Of a stretch of 64,000 bases of DNA, positions 1 through 12,597 are shown one piece after another; the stretch's first letter is position 1; each line of letters opens with the position of its first letter. Both the position numbers and the translations under genes were made by a program. The stretch comes from Allygus modestus (Eukaryota > Arthropoda > Insecta > Hemiptera > Cicadellidae). The stretch lies in the NCBI GenBank assembly GCA_963675035.1, contig OY776112.1, positions 353,281,387 through 353,345,386 on the forward strand. Direction: 5' to 3'. The notes under the pieces are model-generated. The model had not been told where the DNA came from. It did not search any database and saw only the letters and a program-made list of their open reading frames with translations.

Positions 1-893
1 GTCTACCCAACTAACGTACTAGGGACACACACAATAAGCTTCGGTTGACGTGTGAGGATCTCTGAAGCCGTCCCTTCCACAACACATACACATCTTATGT
101 AACGCCCCTTAAAAAATGTTTTGGCCTTATAATTTGTTTAATATTTGCCTATGGTAAAAAATTAATTTTAAGGCTAGGTGATTACGTACATACACTTGTG
201 TACGTCAGAAGTAAAATGTCATCAGTTTCTCCATCAAATGGAGTAGGCCTGCAACTGCCGGTGCGGCTGAGATCGTCAGGTGTAGAATATTTTTAATTAC
301 TGTATTTGGATTTCCGCTTCTAATTTTAATAATTCTAGCCCTCAACTTTAGTAAAAACCGATCGTTATATACGGTATACTATTGAAACCTGAATCTTTTA
401 TTAAAAGCTGTATTTAAACTGAAACAATAAACAAATATATGTGCAGTACCAATAAAAAAAACATAAATATTCTGCAATATACAATACATAAGACCGCAAA
501 ACTAGTGCATTAATGTTCTAGTGGGCTTAAAAGTGGGTTGGTTTTTTAAAGTTGCGTTTTACATGTTCTGGTACAGAGTTAACGCTTTTCTGTATTCGTT
601 AAGAAATTAATCTATGGAGTTTATGCAATTTACTATGATTAATCTTTTATACTGTTATCTTTTATACTGATATTTAAACTGTTGTCTCGATGTGGACTGA
701 AAAACTTTTATGTAAACGGCAATGCTGTACGCTATATACTAAAAACAAATAATGAACCGTATCATGAATGGAAAATCATAACCGTTGATAAGAGGTTTGA
801 TCTTTTCTCGTGTAATGGTATGAACTGACTAACGACATTACGGGTAAAATGTGGTTTCCTCATCCACTGAGGTACCCTTGGGAGAGAAGGCCT
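1..893. other. Anonymous AT-rich sequence
   Basis: I see no gene-like open frame, RNA gene or clear repeat here. Stop codons are frequent in all frames. The last part leads directly into the long hairpin that follows. Confidence 0.5.
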
Positions 894-895
894 CA

Positions 896-1255
896 GAATA
901 ATGTTAAACTACATTTATACTTGTAAACATTTATTTCTTTATTTCTTTTACTATTAAAGTAAATTTAAAACCCTTGGCAACTGAAATCTGGAAGGAAGAA
1001 TATCAGGTCTAACAAGAACGTCGTCATTCATCATAAACGATGATTAATTTTTAATGCAAAACTGATCCGGACTAGTAACGAAATATACTATATCAGTTTT
1101 GCATTAAAAATTAATCATCGTTTATGATGAATGACGACGTTCTCGTTAGACCTGATATTCTTCCCTCCAGATTTCAGCTGCCAAGGGTTTTAAATTTACT
1201 TTAATAGTAAAAGAAATAAATGTTTACAATTATAAATGTAGTTTAACATTATTCT
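896..1255. repeat. Long inverted repeat (about 170-bp stem, 25-bp loop)
   Basis: Positions 896-1066 return as the reverse complement at 1092-1255 with a few mismatches and one short indel. They are separated only by 1067-1091. The loop contains CTAGTAACGAAATATACTAT, which also forms the end of the palindromic MITE at 19453-19605. This suggests the inverted duplication formed around a MITE terminus. A transcript through it would fold into a long double-stranded hairpin. No reading frame is supported. Confidence 0.9.
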
Positions 1256-1425
1256 AAGATTAACATGTAATATTAGCATGTAGCTAATTTTAGTGATCTG
1301 AAAAGAAGTGATCGGAAAAGACAACAAAGGAACATATGTTATTTTAAATGAAAACAGCAAGTTTCCAGCCGCATTTTAGTTTTGAAAGTCATATGTTCCC
1401 GCGTAGTATGACGAAAAATATTTTT
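1256..1425 (+). repeat. Dispersed repeat, reverse copy at 18898-19055
   Basis: This segment, from the TAAGATTAACATG region to the GCGTAGTATGACG region, matches the reverse complement of 18898-19055 over most of its length. In both places it lies close to a copy of the palindromic MITE carrying the TAGTATGACGAAAA end, so both may be parts of one larger non-autonomous element. No coding capacity is visible. Confidence 0.7.
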
Positions 1426-1426
1426 G

Positions 1427-1567
1427 TAGTGTGACGAAAAGTATCGTTCAATACTCGTCCGAAAAGCTCTTTGCCAGTGCTTGATCTAAATTCCGTGCGA
1501 GACGATTCTCGCACTGGCAAAGAGCGCTTTTTCGGAATAGTACCGAAATATACTATTTCGTCATACT
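1427..1567. mobile_element. Palindromic MITE, copy A
   Basis: The ends are imperfect inverted repeats: TAGTGTGACGAAAAGTAT on the left pairs with the region ending ATTTCGTCATACT on the right. Inside, CTCTTTGCCAGTGC pairs with GCACTGGCAAAGAG across a loop of about 30 bp. The same arrangement occurs at 19453-19605, so it is a repeat family rather than a unique hairpin. There is no transposase. The superfamily cannot be assigned because no target duplication is clear. Confidence 0.75.
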
Positions 1568-2193
1568 GCTTGGAAAACGGTTGTTTTCAATTCATGCGTT
1601 GCGGGGCGAAAGTAGTTCTTTTCAGTTCTAGGACGGAAAAGAATAAGCTGGTGTCGAGGTCATCAGCTGTTCCGTTACTGTCATTTATAAATATCAATGT
1701 AGTGAATCTGCAAACTTGTGTACGTCGATTGTAATTAATCGATTGTATCGAGAGTTGTAATCAATTATTTTATCGATTGTAATTCATTGTTGCATTGTTG
1801 TTGGTATAAGTATATTTGTTGCGTTTCAGTCCGACAAGATGAGTGACACGGGAAATAAATATGTATTACAATTTAATTTTGCCTCAGGGAGAAGATAAGC
1901 TAACCGATAACGCTGTTCGCAGCGAATCTGATTTCTGATATAGCTCGAAACGGTTGACCTCTTTGTATTCTTTGTTGCAATCGATAGTCCAAAGCATTCG
2001 ATATACCTATCGTTGTAGTTAGTCTAACCTAACACTAACACAAACGTAACAGCCAATAGTTGAAAACATCTGTAGTAACAGTTGTTTGTTAATAGCAAGA
2101 ACAAGATGGAAGCCATTTTGGGAGCAATGTTTTAAAGGTAAACAAGTTGTAAAGTATTAGTTTTGAGAAAGCAGTTAGCTTAATATAGTGTGC

Positions 2194-2345
2194 AGTAAGA
2201 CGAAAAATATAGTTCATCACATGGGCCAAAAGTGGCTTTTCGATCCTCACTCATTTTCCGACCTCGGCTTCGCCTCAGTCGTTAAACTTGAGCTCGTATC
2301 GGAAAGCGTAAATTTCGGCCCTAGTAATGAAATATACTATTCACA
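2194..2345. mobile_element. Diverged relative of the palindromic MITE
   Basis: It begins AGTAAGACGAAAAATATAG and ends CTAGTAATGAAATATACTAT, like the MITE copies at 1427-1567 and 19453-19605. The middle differs and carries a GGCTTCGCCTCAGTCG stretch. I infer an old or recombined member of the same family. Confidence 0.4.
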
Positions 2346-3642
2346 CAATTTTCACAAAACATTTTAAAGACTTGCGTCAACGAATAAGTACTTATTTTGC
2401 CATACACATTTTACATTTCCAAATTCCAAGTTATTTCATGTTTAATAAAATTTTCATCTAATAGCCACTATTATGAGAAAAATTATTTTGTTTTGTATGC
2501 TTCCTTATGCATTTCATACAATTTTCAATGATTAATTATAAAAAAGTGTGAATTAATGTGTCCCATATATGATAACGTGATGTGATCTGAAAACAATTAT
2601 ACAATTCGTGAGGAGTGATGATAGTATTTAAACTCGATTAGCCAAAACTCATCAACTGTCACTTTCAAGTTCCAACATTTACTGAAGCTATAGAGCACTC
2701 TAGTTTTCAATTATGTAAGATATCTGGTTATAGATGTAGTATTATTTATATCTTTTCAAAAAAGGGTAACCAAAGAAAGGAACAAAACAAATATATTTAT
2801 TCTAAACACCAAGTTACCTCAAATGTGTTGAACTGTAGTCATTTTATCATGTGCTAGATATTTTGAATCTTGAAATATTCTGGACAAACTTCAATTACTA
2901 ATTTAGATAATCATGTTGAGGAAAATAAAACAATAACCTTGATAAACAACAACAAAAATTTGGTGTTGCTAAACATCTGACCTAGCCAAGGAATTACTCA
3001 GGTGGATTAGTATAAATTATTTTTATAATATTGGTCGGGTTGTATATTTATAACAAAATTAGATGATATTTATGCTAAGTCAACCTGCAAAAGTATTGTG
3101 TACTACATTATTATTTATTTGTTATTTGAAAGCCCTTAACGTCTAGATTTACCTTTTGGGGTACTTTATGGGCCTCGACCCATGAGGGTTTAAAGTTCCG
3201 ATGTTTAATGGAAAAACAAACAGCCATTGATACTATCAAACAGTACAAATGCAAGGACAGTTGTTTTACACTAACGTCTGGAATGGCTTGACAGTATAAA
3301 CTAATATAGTTTTATATTAGCTGTTTAATCCCAAAATAAGAATATTTTCTGGAATCCGAGCAATTGGACTTACCTCCTTAACTAAACCCAATATTATATT
3401 AAATTGCAATTAAACTCTTTATTCTCAAAAACTCGTTATATTTATTCACAACACAGCTTGTGGAATTAGCTAAAACCATCGTTTTGAAAGAAGCTATATT
3501 GTTAGAGTTTAAACAAATGTCCAACTCGACAATACTCCAATGTTTTGTCAATGCTTTGTTTGTTAATGGGTCAACAACTGATAAAAATACAACTAATAAT
3601 ATTTATATTACTTCTTAAGATTTTCATTGAGCTATGAAGGCC
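2346..3642. other. Anonymous AT-rich sequence
   Basis: About 1.3 kb without a supported gene, repeat or RNA. Stops are frequent in all frames. Confidence 0.5.
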
Positions 3643-4755
3643 TGTGAGGTGTAGCCTTGAAAGGTGTATCCCTGTGAGGTGGAGCCCTGTGAGGTGTAGC
3701 CCTGTGAGGTAGAGCCTTGTGAGGTGTAGCCCTGTGAGTTGTAGCCCTGTGAGGTAGAGCCTTGTGAGGTGTAGCCCTGTCAGGTTTAGCCCTGTGAGGT
3801 GTAGCCCTGTGAGATGTAGCCCTGTGAGGTGTAGCCCTGTGAGGTAGAGCCTTGTGAGGTGTAACCCTGTGAGGTGTACCCCTGTGAGGTAGAGCCTTGT
3901 GAGGTGTAGCCCTGTGAGGTAGAGCCTTGTGAGGTGTAGCCCTGTCAGGTTTAGCCCTGTGAGGTGTAGCCCTGTGAGATGTAGCCCTGTGAGGTGTAGC
4001 CGTGTGAGGTAGAGCCTTGTGAGGTGTAACCCTGTGGGATGTACCCCTGTGAGGTAGAGCCCTGTGAGGTGTAGACCTGTGAGGTGTAGCCCTGTGAGGT
4101 GTACCCATGTGAGGTAGAGCCCTGTGAGGTGTATCCATGTGAGGTAGAGCCCTGTGAGGTGTAGCCCTGTGAGGTAGAGGCCTGTGAGCTGTAGCCCTGT
4201 GAGGTGTAGCCCTGTGAGGTGTAGCCCTGTGAGGTGTAGACCTGTGAGGTGTAGCCCAGTGAGGTGTAGCCCTGTGAGGTGTAGCCCTGTGAGGTGTAGC
4301 CCTGTGAGGTGTAGACCTGTGAGGTGTAGCCCAGTGAGGTAGAGCCTTGTGAGGTGTAACCCTGTGAGGTGTACCCCTGTGAGGTAGAGCCCTGTGAGGT
4401 GTAGACCTGTGAGGTGTAGCCCTGTGAGGTGTATCCATGTGAGGTAGAGCCCTGTGAGGTGTAGCCCTGTGAGGAAGAGCCCTGTGAGCTGTAATCCTGT
4501 AAGGTGTAGCCCTGTGAGGTGTAGCCCTGTGAGCTGTAGCCCTGTGAGGTGTATCCCTGTGAGGTGTAGCCCTGTGAGATTATCCCTGTGAGGTGTAGCC
4601 CTGTGAGTTAGAGGCCTGTGAGGTGTAGCCCTGTGAGGTGTAGCCCTGTGAGGTGTAGCCCTGTGAGATGTATCCCTGTGAGGTGTATCCCTGTGAGGTG
4701 TAGCCCTGTGAGGTAGAGGCCTGTGAGGTGTAGCCCTGTGAGGTGAAGCCCTAGG
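3643..4755. repeat. Minisatellite, 15-bp unit, about 74 copies
   Basis: The unit CCTGTGAGGTGTAGC repeats almost without interruption, with variants such as GAGGTAGAGCCTTGT. Variant order shows a higher-order period of 165 bp (11 units): about 3751-3896 matches about 3916-4061 nearly base for base. Because 15 is divisible by 3 and the complementary unit lacks stops, all three minus-strand frames stay open. One gives a 422-residue frame at 3571-4839 built of a Leu-Thr-Gly-Leu-His-like pentamer, another a 268-residue frame of a His-Arg-Ala-Thr-Pro pentamer. I treat these as by-products of the repeat, since no promoter, splice site or non-repetitive coding flank supports them. Confidence 0.95.
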
Positions 4756-7193
4756 GCGGAATTCACAAACACTCTTCAAAGCTTCCTTACCTTTAACATT
4801 CCTTGATCCGGCCTCCGACCTTCCATCAACCTTCCTCAAGTAACTGTGTAAGAAACGCTCCTGGCGATAGGCGTAAGTGGCGACCCAAAGACAGTTGAGG
4901 TATCGGAAAGGTGCAATCGCACTGTACTAGGAGACATTGCTTAAACGCTTAGAGGCTGCTGGCGTGACTGCTGGTTGTTGGGGTCATCCTTATTGATGTA
5001 CAATACCCGATGCTATAGTGTATAGTGTAACTACTTCATGGAAACACTACTTCACTATTTTGGTGTTACTTTTTAATTGATGATAGAACAAAGTGAAGGA
5101 ATCTATGTATTAGCAGAGACAAAGATTCCTTGTCCGTTAATGTGTGGGTGTGTGTGTAAGTAATGCAATAACGTGAAAACTGATGCACGGATTGCTTTCA
5201 AAATTTACGCACATATGTTCCAAAATACTTTGCGCTTCTAGTTCAAAAATGGATTACACTCGTTAAACTGTTTTGTAATAATTAACTTTTAAATGTTGTA
5301 AAATTTCCATAAGGTAAAGCATTGGATAAAAACTACCTTTTGTAATTGCGAGATGCTAATACAATATTGTTTCGTAATGGCAAACAACTACTTAAAAATT
5401 ATCCTATTTATATGTTTTATGATTAAATAATTAAAGTACTCTCCGTTTAACATGAGTTAATTCAATTTATCAAAGGTTTCTGAAATTTTTAAACAAGCTG
5501 GCCCGACAGACGTTGTCCCGTCCTAATGTCATTGAATTTGTTTTATGTCAAATACTCGTTCATTAGTGAATTTCCTTTGGAAAGTGAACTATTAGCATGA
5601 CCCGCACGGTGAAACTTAAGCCCGGGACCATCATAGAAGTTGGTCATTCTAGCATGCATATTTACCGAGTTATTAAATAAAATGTGTATCGACTAAACAC
5701 AGTACGTTGTCTAATGGGGGTTTTACACTAGAAAAGCCTGTCAGTCCTTTGTTAGAGTACTTTTATCATCCCCAGCAACCTCACGCCTACTTTAAAGCAT
5801 GTCTGGACCTTCTCTTAGCATTATAATGCGCAAAATAGTATTCCCAGCTTTGCAGGTAAATGAAATCAGGAGCATAAGAGCAGCCACAAAATCACTGTTT
5901 ACAGATTTCAATAAAAATTGGAATAAATGTTTGTTTTTACACTGATTTTGAGTTTTATAAGTTTTTATGTGGAAATTCACTTCCCTCACGTCAGCGTGCT
6001 GCGTGCGAACTCGTTTTCAATATGAGCTCATTTGCTTCGCTCACTCGCCTATCGAAAAAAGAGTTTGAGTTGCCATTAAAATAGTTTTTTTAATTCCATT
6101 ATGAGAGTTCCCATTCAAGTAGGTTTTTTATCTCCATAATGAACATATATTTATGCCTTTCAAGTATGTTTAGATATACTCCTTGTTAACAGCTGTTTGG
6201 TGTAACTAACTGAACTTTTATCAAATCAGTGGGAACTTTGAAGGCCAGTGGGACAGAGTCCTTAGGTCGGATTTCTATGAAAATAGTTTAAGTCCTATTC
6301 TCAGACCTACCGAATATACACATAAAATTTCATAAGAATCGGTCAAGCCGTTTCGGAGGAGTTTTGTTACAAACACTGTGACACGAGAATTTTATAAATT
6401 AGATAATTTAATATATTTAAGAACGACGAATTAACCAAGACCTAAAATTAACCAAAATAAAAGCAGATATTTTCCTTCATAGTCCCCAGGATCAAGGCTA
6501 TTTATTTAGTATTTTGTGATGGAATTTCGGTTAGAACTTACGTTAACAGCAGTTAATTTCGTCTACTATTTCTGAGTTCGGTCATCCCATTTGGCACTAG
6601 GCTTTTAAATATGTTTTAAAAATCGTGCTTTCTATTCACTCACTTCCTAAAGTTAATACTTAACCAAATTTTGATGATTATTTTTGTCTTTAAAATATAA
6701 TTTTAAGCTTTAAGTCACTGTGAAGCCATAATTTTGATTGAGGCCTCAGGGCTCTGACCCTCGAGGCTTCCAAGTTTATAATAATCATTATACTCATTAT
6801 TATTCTTAGTGAAATATTTTGTTGGCGATGCTGAGTTTATGTTATTCAAAAAACAACTTCGGACTTTTGCCATCGCACTGGTTGAGAAAATATAAGTTTT
6901 GTGACGTTCCGGGATCTGGACTCTGATCCTATTTTCAGGTCAGAATTTTTTTTCTAGAACGTAACATATATAATATTAAGTTAATGTTAATGAACTTAAC
7001 TTAATGTTTGTTTTAACAATATTAAGAACCCTCCCCCAGCTGCATCCCCTTTCGACTGAGAAGACGGAACGATCATACCAGTGGTTGACGAGACCCAGAG
7101 AAGAGAGTGGTGGAGTGGTGGTGTGTGGCCCCTATCATCTCCCTCTAGAGGTTCATCCCTCTCCTTACCTAAACTTATCAGTCTTATGGACAA
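4756..7193. other. Anonymous sequence, mostly AT-rich
   Basis: No convincing gene. Two stretches look like decayed transposon debris. One around 5597-5650 resembles the CCCGGGACCAT region of repeat R1. The other, at 6316-6380, has the AAATTTCATAAGAATCGGT pattern found in many dispersed insect repeats. Short open frames at 5792-5989 and 6996-7345 have no recognisable domain. Confidence 0.45.
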
Positions 7194-7315
7194 TGCCTTT
7201 ATTATGTGGGTATTACATTCAAACATGTTATAAGGAGATACTGTCTCATGGCCAGCCTTTATTATGTGGGTATTACATTCAAACATGTTATAAGGAGAAT
7301 ACTGTCTTATGGCCA
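7194..7315. repeat. Tandem duplication, 60-bp unit, two copies
   Basis: The unit starting GCCTTTATTATGTGGGTATT occurs twice in direct succession with a few changes, and a third copy starts (GCCTTTAATGCTGAC) and stops. It keeps a short plus-strand frame open (7004-7345) but shows no domain. Confidence 0.85.
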
Positions 7316-7370
7316 GCCTTTAATGCTGACAATACAGATTCCTGAGGCCTCGGGGGCTCTTTCTTTCTCT

Positions 7371-7500
7371 TTTTAGCGAATTTACCCTATAAGGAAGAAG
7401 CCATTACCGTAGTCGGCATGGTAAGACCTAGGCCCAGGACCATGATAACTTTTTGTTTTGAGGTCCCCTGACCCCCAAAAACACCATTCGTTCGAAACTG

Positions 7501-7551
<51 letters not shown>
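7371..7551 (+). repeat. 5' half of repeat R1, ending in (AT)n at the palindrome edge
   Basis: It starts TTTTAGCGAATTTACCCTAT and runs through the conserved GTAGTCGGCATGGTAAGACC and CATTCGTTCGAAACTGTA segments shared with copies at 41793, 56747 and 57102. In those copies an (AT)n tract leads into (GT)n and then CGTGAGCACGATAACTCTCG. Here the (AT)n tract (7503-7549) leads straight into the left palindrome arm. The missing 3' half of an R1 copy is found at the opposite end of the palindrome, at 55877. Confidence 0.85.
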
Positions 7552-7553
<2 letters not shown>

Positions 7554-9318
7554 AAATCACTCTTACAGTTGATTTTATGAGTAGTCCATCCCTTGTGGTC
7601 CAACTTGTTACTGTATATATTCGTTCAGTTCAAAGACTAAGTCACTGAAAATGATTTATTAATGTGTTTTATAAAATTTCAGATTGATATATAGTTGTAT
7701 ACACTAGTATTTTTTCACTTATAACAGATTTTAAAGAAAAGCTGATACTCTTACAGGTTACCACATCAAGCTGATATAGAAAACCCCAGAGATCCGCCAT
7801 GTTTAATCGTATAATACATTTAAGAAATCCCATATTTAGATGATACTTCTAAATGTCTCTCTTCAAGTAGATACTGGGGAAACTGTCAAACCGCCATCTT
7901 TATAAAACTTAAATTTTCTTGATACAGCAGTGTATATCACAGTTATACAGTTTTAAACCAGCATTGGGTTGATACTACCCAAATATTAACTGCGTACTTG
8001 GCTTAAAACATTTAGAGAGCAGTGAGCAGTGTCAAGGTGACACGTACGATTCACAGAGAAAAATGAATAATTGTTGAAACTACCAAAAATATAATAAAAT
8101 AAACAATCTAATATGTGTATGGACATCTAATTTCATTGTTTGCTTTAAACATTGTCATTTGCAAAACATATTGCTCTGTAAAAAAATGCTGGGGTATTTT
8201 AAACACAAAGATGTTGGTTAAACTGATTGTGTGAAAATAGACACTGAAATTGGTTTACTAGAGGCTTGAGTAACCAATTCGCATTCGTGGTAAAACTATG
8301 CTGTGTCAATTTGGCATTTGTGACACGAAAGTGTGTTGGTCTTCTAAAATATATTTTAAACACGGTAATTTTGTGTGGAATTGTGGGTAATTAATGTGCG
8401 TTGCACCCGGGATTGGCCGTAATTCACAAAAAGCCAGGAAAAATATACGATTAAGTGTAATTTTGTATATGTTGACGGTAGTTATAGTAAATGAATACAA
8501 TTTTGTTTATTAAAAATACAAAACAATTATTTAAATAGCACAAATGATCAACGGTGAAAGATAAAAATCTGTATTACACTATTAGTACTATTACATTTAG
8601 TCTAAGTTTGGGTAGGGCTTCGGGTATGTAATAAACTAATAAAGCAACTCAAGATTAGGTTTTTAACACTATGATTTGTATTTAAATTGGCAGAAAAACT
8701 CTTTCAAAAAGGATCCATGAACAAATATTTCCACCTAAAAAGTAGAAGTAGAAGTACATTTTTTAATGTAGTTGCAGTTGCAGATGAATGAAATTATCAA
8801 CTTATTACTGAGAATAATTATGAATAAATCCTACTGTTGGTACACTGGTGAGGCAAATTTATCGTTCTTTGAACTATCATGATTCGTTGTTTACTCCTAT
8901 AAGTGATTCTACTCGTGAAAATCACTGGAGTAAAAGTAATACAAGTTGGAGCAAATTCATTTTTTCACTCTATTTATGCATCTAATCTTGCCGTGAAATA
9001 TGATAAATCATGAGCAAACAAACGAATACAAGTTTATTAATGTTAAAATCATTAGTAGGTATTTGTTTGAGTTACTTTGCCAACTAGTTCGATTTCAGCG
9101 AGTAGTTCTTTGCCTCACCAAAATTTGGAAAGAACGGCTCGTAGTTTTGTTCATCAGTGTTACCTCCAGTAATACCAATAGAACTCCTTGACAGCGACAG
9201 ACGACACCCGGCAGCATTCTTTTTGTTAGTTTGTCAGTTTACGTTCTTTGAGTTTTAAATTGCGAATGTGGAACTGCAATGCAGTAGCCAAATACTACTG
9301 TTACTACATGTCGTCAAG

Positions 9319-9330
9319 ATGGGTGATAAG
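9319..9330 (+). CDS. Possible first coding exon, ATG followed by consensus splice donor
   Basis: The sequence reads ATG GGT GAT AAG and is followed immediately by GTAAGTG, a near-perfect 5' splice site, which would give Met-Gly-Asp-Lys in phase 0. About 150 bp of moderate-GC sequence upstream could be a 5' UTR. The mirror copy near 54098-54110 on the minus strand keeps the ATG and donor intact. I cannot join it directly to the candidate exon at 12598 because the phase would give an early stop, so an intermediate exon or a separate transcript would be needed. A short chance match is quite possible. Confidence 0.22.
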
Positions 9331-9514
9331 GTAAGTGAAGATTTAGCTGTAAAGGTAGTGATCAGTGTTATTGTAGGCTGTAAGTAACCCCTACAACTCC
9401 GTGAAGGAAGCGGCGTGCTTGAGTTATTAGGGTGATTGATGTTAGAAGGACATCCTAGGAAAAACAATTTTGTTTGACAAAATAACTTAGGCCTTGTCAA
9501 TTTTGCCTACTTAT

Positions 9515-9942
9515 CCTCTACTCAATAGATTGCCATGCATACATAGTGTAATCCATCTTACGTTCAAGTAAGGTTATCTGAATTTCAAAGTAGGTATGCC
9601 TAGCTCACAAACTTAACTTGGCTCGATTTTGTTGGGGTCATGTATACTCCATAATTACCGATTACAGGCCTAGCCTACTCTCCAAAGCCTGTACGACTCG
9701 AGGTTAAATCTCACTTTTGTACTCCTTACATTAAAACTTTGAAGGGGTCTGAGAACTTAATTTGCTAATTTTATACAAACATGTTATAACTCCTCTAGTA
9801 TTTTGACTGCTCCAGCTTTAGTGAGTCTACTATAGACAAGTTAAGTTTGTGAGCTAGGCGTACCTACTTTGAAATTCAGATAACCTTTCTTGAACGTAAG
9901 ATGGATTACACTATGTATGCTTGGCAATCTATTGATTAGAGG
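9515..9942. repeat. Inverted repeat with 106-bp arms
   Basis: Positions 9515-9620 pair with 9837-9942 with few mismatches. The spacer carries an extra inverted copy of the GGGGTCATGTATACTCCATAA motif, which is the end of the adjacent TIR transposon. The mirror copy lies at about 53486-53913. This looks like a fold-back element or a rearranged transposon end sitting next to the 1344-bp element. Confidence 0.8.
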
Positions 9943-9945
9943 TAA

Positions 9946-11289
9946 TTATGGAGTATACATGACCCCAACAAAATCGAGGTAAATTTACACTTTTCTTATA
10001 GATTTTGACCTGAAAAACACGATAAAAGTATTCTTTTTCCGCGGAAAGACCGTTTTAATGGTGAAAATAGTAAAAAAACTTGGACGGTTCCAATTTCTTC
10101 TGCCGACTAGTGGTTTGAGGGGAGGAACGTTCAAATTGCAACATGGAACTGTCTGCAAGAGATTTCCAATCTAAGAACTTGTTAATAAAGAAAACACATA
10201 AATACCGTTTGATCAATCATCATCCACTAGAGATAATCATAATATGTTCTTAAAATAACTATACGTCAGTAAATAACAACTTTTAAGATGAAAACTAACA
10301 GTACGAAATTAAATAAACGGTGTTAACGTCCATTTTGTTATTTTTTCTGCTTCGGAGCTGATTTTTCTACTTGGAGCAGGTTTGCCAACTCGAACCCTTG
10401 AATATTGCTCGACTGCACCTGTATTACCTAACCTAACCTAATTAGGAGTATAATAGGTACCAAAGTATACTTATATTCAGATTGTTGGTTGGTGGGCTTG
10501 CCACGGGTACTTATTAGGTTAACTAGCGTTGGGTTAGGTTAGGATTGTTAGGTTAAGTGTGGTTTGTTTTTGTTCGTTTTGCCATCCAGGTACGGTGGCA
10601 CTTAACCTAACCCAAGCTAGTTAACCTAATAAGCACCCGTGGCAAGCCCACCAACAAACCATGCCAGTACTAAGTGTACGCTTTAATGTCACATACCGTA
10701 CGAAGATGTAGCGTTTTTTATTAACCATTCATTTTCGGATCAAGCTTCTTCGCCAGCTCACTTCCTACAGGATGAGCTTACGCGCTCCGCGCTCACTTGC
10801 CTCCATGGTGACCTCGTTTGCTGTCACGTACCCTACGAAGATGTAGTGTTTTTTACTAACCATCGCGCTCACTTGCCTCCATGGTGACTTAGTTCGCTAC
10901 GCTCATTTACTTTCAGAATGAGCTTGTTCACTTTGCTCACTCACCTCTCAACACTTAGTCACTTATAATGGGTAAGGGGTAAATAAAGCACAAAACATAA
11001 CTTTTTATTAGATACATATTATCTACGACATTTCATTTATATATATTGTATACTCTATGGACGTTTTCCTGATAGTCTGTAGAAACTAGAAACATTGAAA
11101 GTTGTGTTCTAATCTGTGGTTTGTAAGTATTGTCTGCTTGCTTTAAAAATAATAATTTTAAGTAATATTTTCTATAATTAATAATGGTTTCCGTGCAAAA
11201 TAAATGTTATTTCTGGATTCTAGAGGTAAAAATCTTTAAGAAAAATGCAAATTTAACTCAATATAGTTGGGGTCATGTATACTCCATAA
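9946..11289. mobile_element. Non-autonomous TIR DNA transposon, 1344 bp (left copy)
   Basis: It begins TTATGGAGTATACATGACCC and ends in the inverse of the same sequence. Similarity between the ends extends imperfectly for about 70 bp. The interior has no transposase frame. It holds an inner hairpin (10485-10654), a 130-bp-spaced direct repeat of a CGAAGATGTAG segment (about 10688 and 10819) and several GCTCACTTGCCTCC-like stretches. The copy in the other arm (52124-53467) is exactly the same length, so the insertion predates the arm duplication. No target duplication is certain. Confidence 0.75.
10485..10654. repeat. Hairpin repeat with CCTAA-like tracts
   Basis: TTGGTGGGCTTGCCACGGGT with its continuation into ATTAGGTTAACTAGC pairs with the reverse complement ending at 10654. 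The intervening part contains GGTTAGGTTAGG. The mirror copy is at about 52755-52927. It lies inside the 1344-bp transposon. Confidence 0.75.
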
Positions 11290-12597
11290 GAACCCTGTAA
11301 TCAAATACCTACTTAATTTTATTGTTAGCTCAAGTAAACAATTCAGGGCTTAAATAAAGTAGTTTCCGGTCCGCCTCCACATATATGAAGACGTGAGTGA
11401 TGCCAACTTTTTATTATCAACAATAACATAACATAACTAAACTTCTGTCATACTAACACCTCGCTTTGAGAGTAGTTTACATCTCACCTAACCTCAATTG
11501 ATCGAATAAGAGTCGTGCCGACTGTACTGTTCTGAGTAGGCCTACCGTACCTCCGTAGCTCCTTAACCTATTAAGCCCCTTGTCAACCTGACCAACCAAC
11601 CATGCCAGAAAGTATACTTGCTGATACGCAACTTGCAACTCGCAATACACAATGACAGTGAGTAGAATTGTTGATGGCGAGACTTATCGCCATATTGCGA
11701 TATCGCTAGCAAACGAATATTTGCTTAACATAAGATAGAGAAAATATTGATGTTAGTCAAACTGTTAACATTACCCATTACGGAATACACACAGCATAAA
11801 GGTGGGAGAATTCTTTTACATACGTAGGGTGGTGGAAACTTTCAAATTAACTTACAGGAGAACATTAATTTTGTGACATTCAAATATCGCATGAAAATAT
11901 CGAAGTTTTAACAATCGATATATATATCGAATAATTGAACTGTATTCTATTTTTAATGATCAGATGTTTTTAAACATTTTTAATTAAAATTGTTTATTTA
12001 CATTTTAAAATAAAGTAAATAAAAATAGAAGTAGAAAGTGATTGTGAGTTTGTGAATTTTACATGTTTCTGTAAACATGTGTTTAATCCAATAGAAAAAT
12101 GTGTTAGTTTTCTTTAAGACAAAGAACTAATAGGTACCTAATAATCCAAATTGTGATGTGTGTGGAGGCAAAACAAAAAACACTAATACGTGGTGAAAAT
12201 TCGGTCAAATTTTGATGCAAAAAAAAGGTCAATGACGAACACGATGTAAGAAAGAACGCTTTAGAAAACACTTTTTTCGAAAATGCCAAGTTTGGATTGA
12301 TTAACATTCTAACTTTAGTTTAATTTTTTGTATAAATGTTGTAAATTATGATTTTTTAATAAGAAAAACAAGCACATCAACATCTAAAACCAGCAGGAAA
12401 ACTATCGCTGATTGGATGTCGTTTTGTAGAGAGCTACATCGACAGAAAATTTGAAGAATAAGAGTAATCGATATATCAACTGTTAAAACTTTTGATATTT
12501 TCATTCGATAGTATGGTATCCCAGATCCGGAACTGCACCCGTTTAAACGTTTAGGTATTTTAGTTCAGAAAAGGTAATTTGTAACTTTTATTTATAG
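11290..12597. other. Arm sequence without a recognised gene
   Basis: Present in both arms. It holds ATCGATATATATATCGA-type tracts near 11920 and a short minus-strand frame (12104-12307) whose mirror copy differs at several residues, consistent with non-coding drift. No promoter or RNA gene is evident. Confidence 0.4.

Noticed and set aside
1471..1734. 87-residue frame
   Set aside because: Reads through the palindromic MITE; the same start appears at 19498 with a different continuation.
3571..4839. 422-residue minus-strand open frame of pentapeptide repeats
   Set aside because: Generated by a stop-free 15-bp repeat. All three frames on that strand are open, and there is no non-repeat domain or signal.
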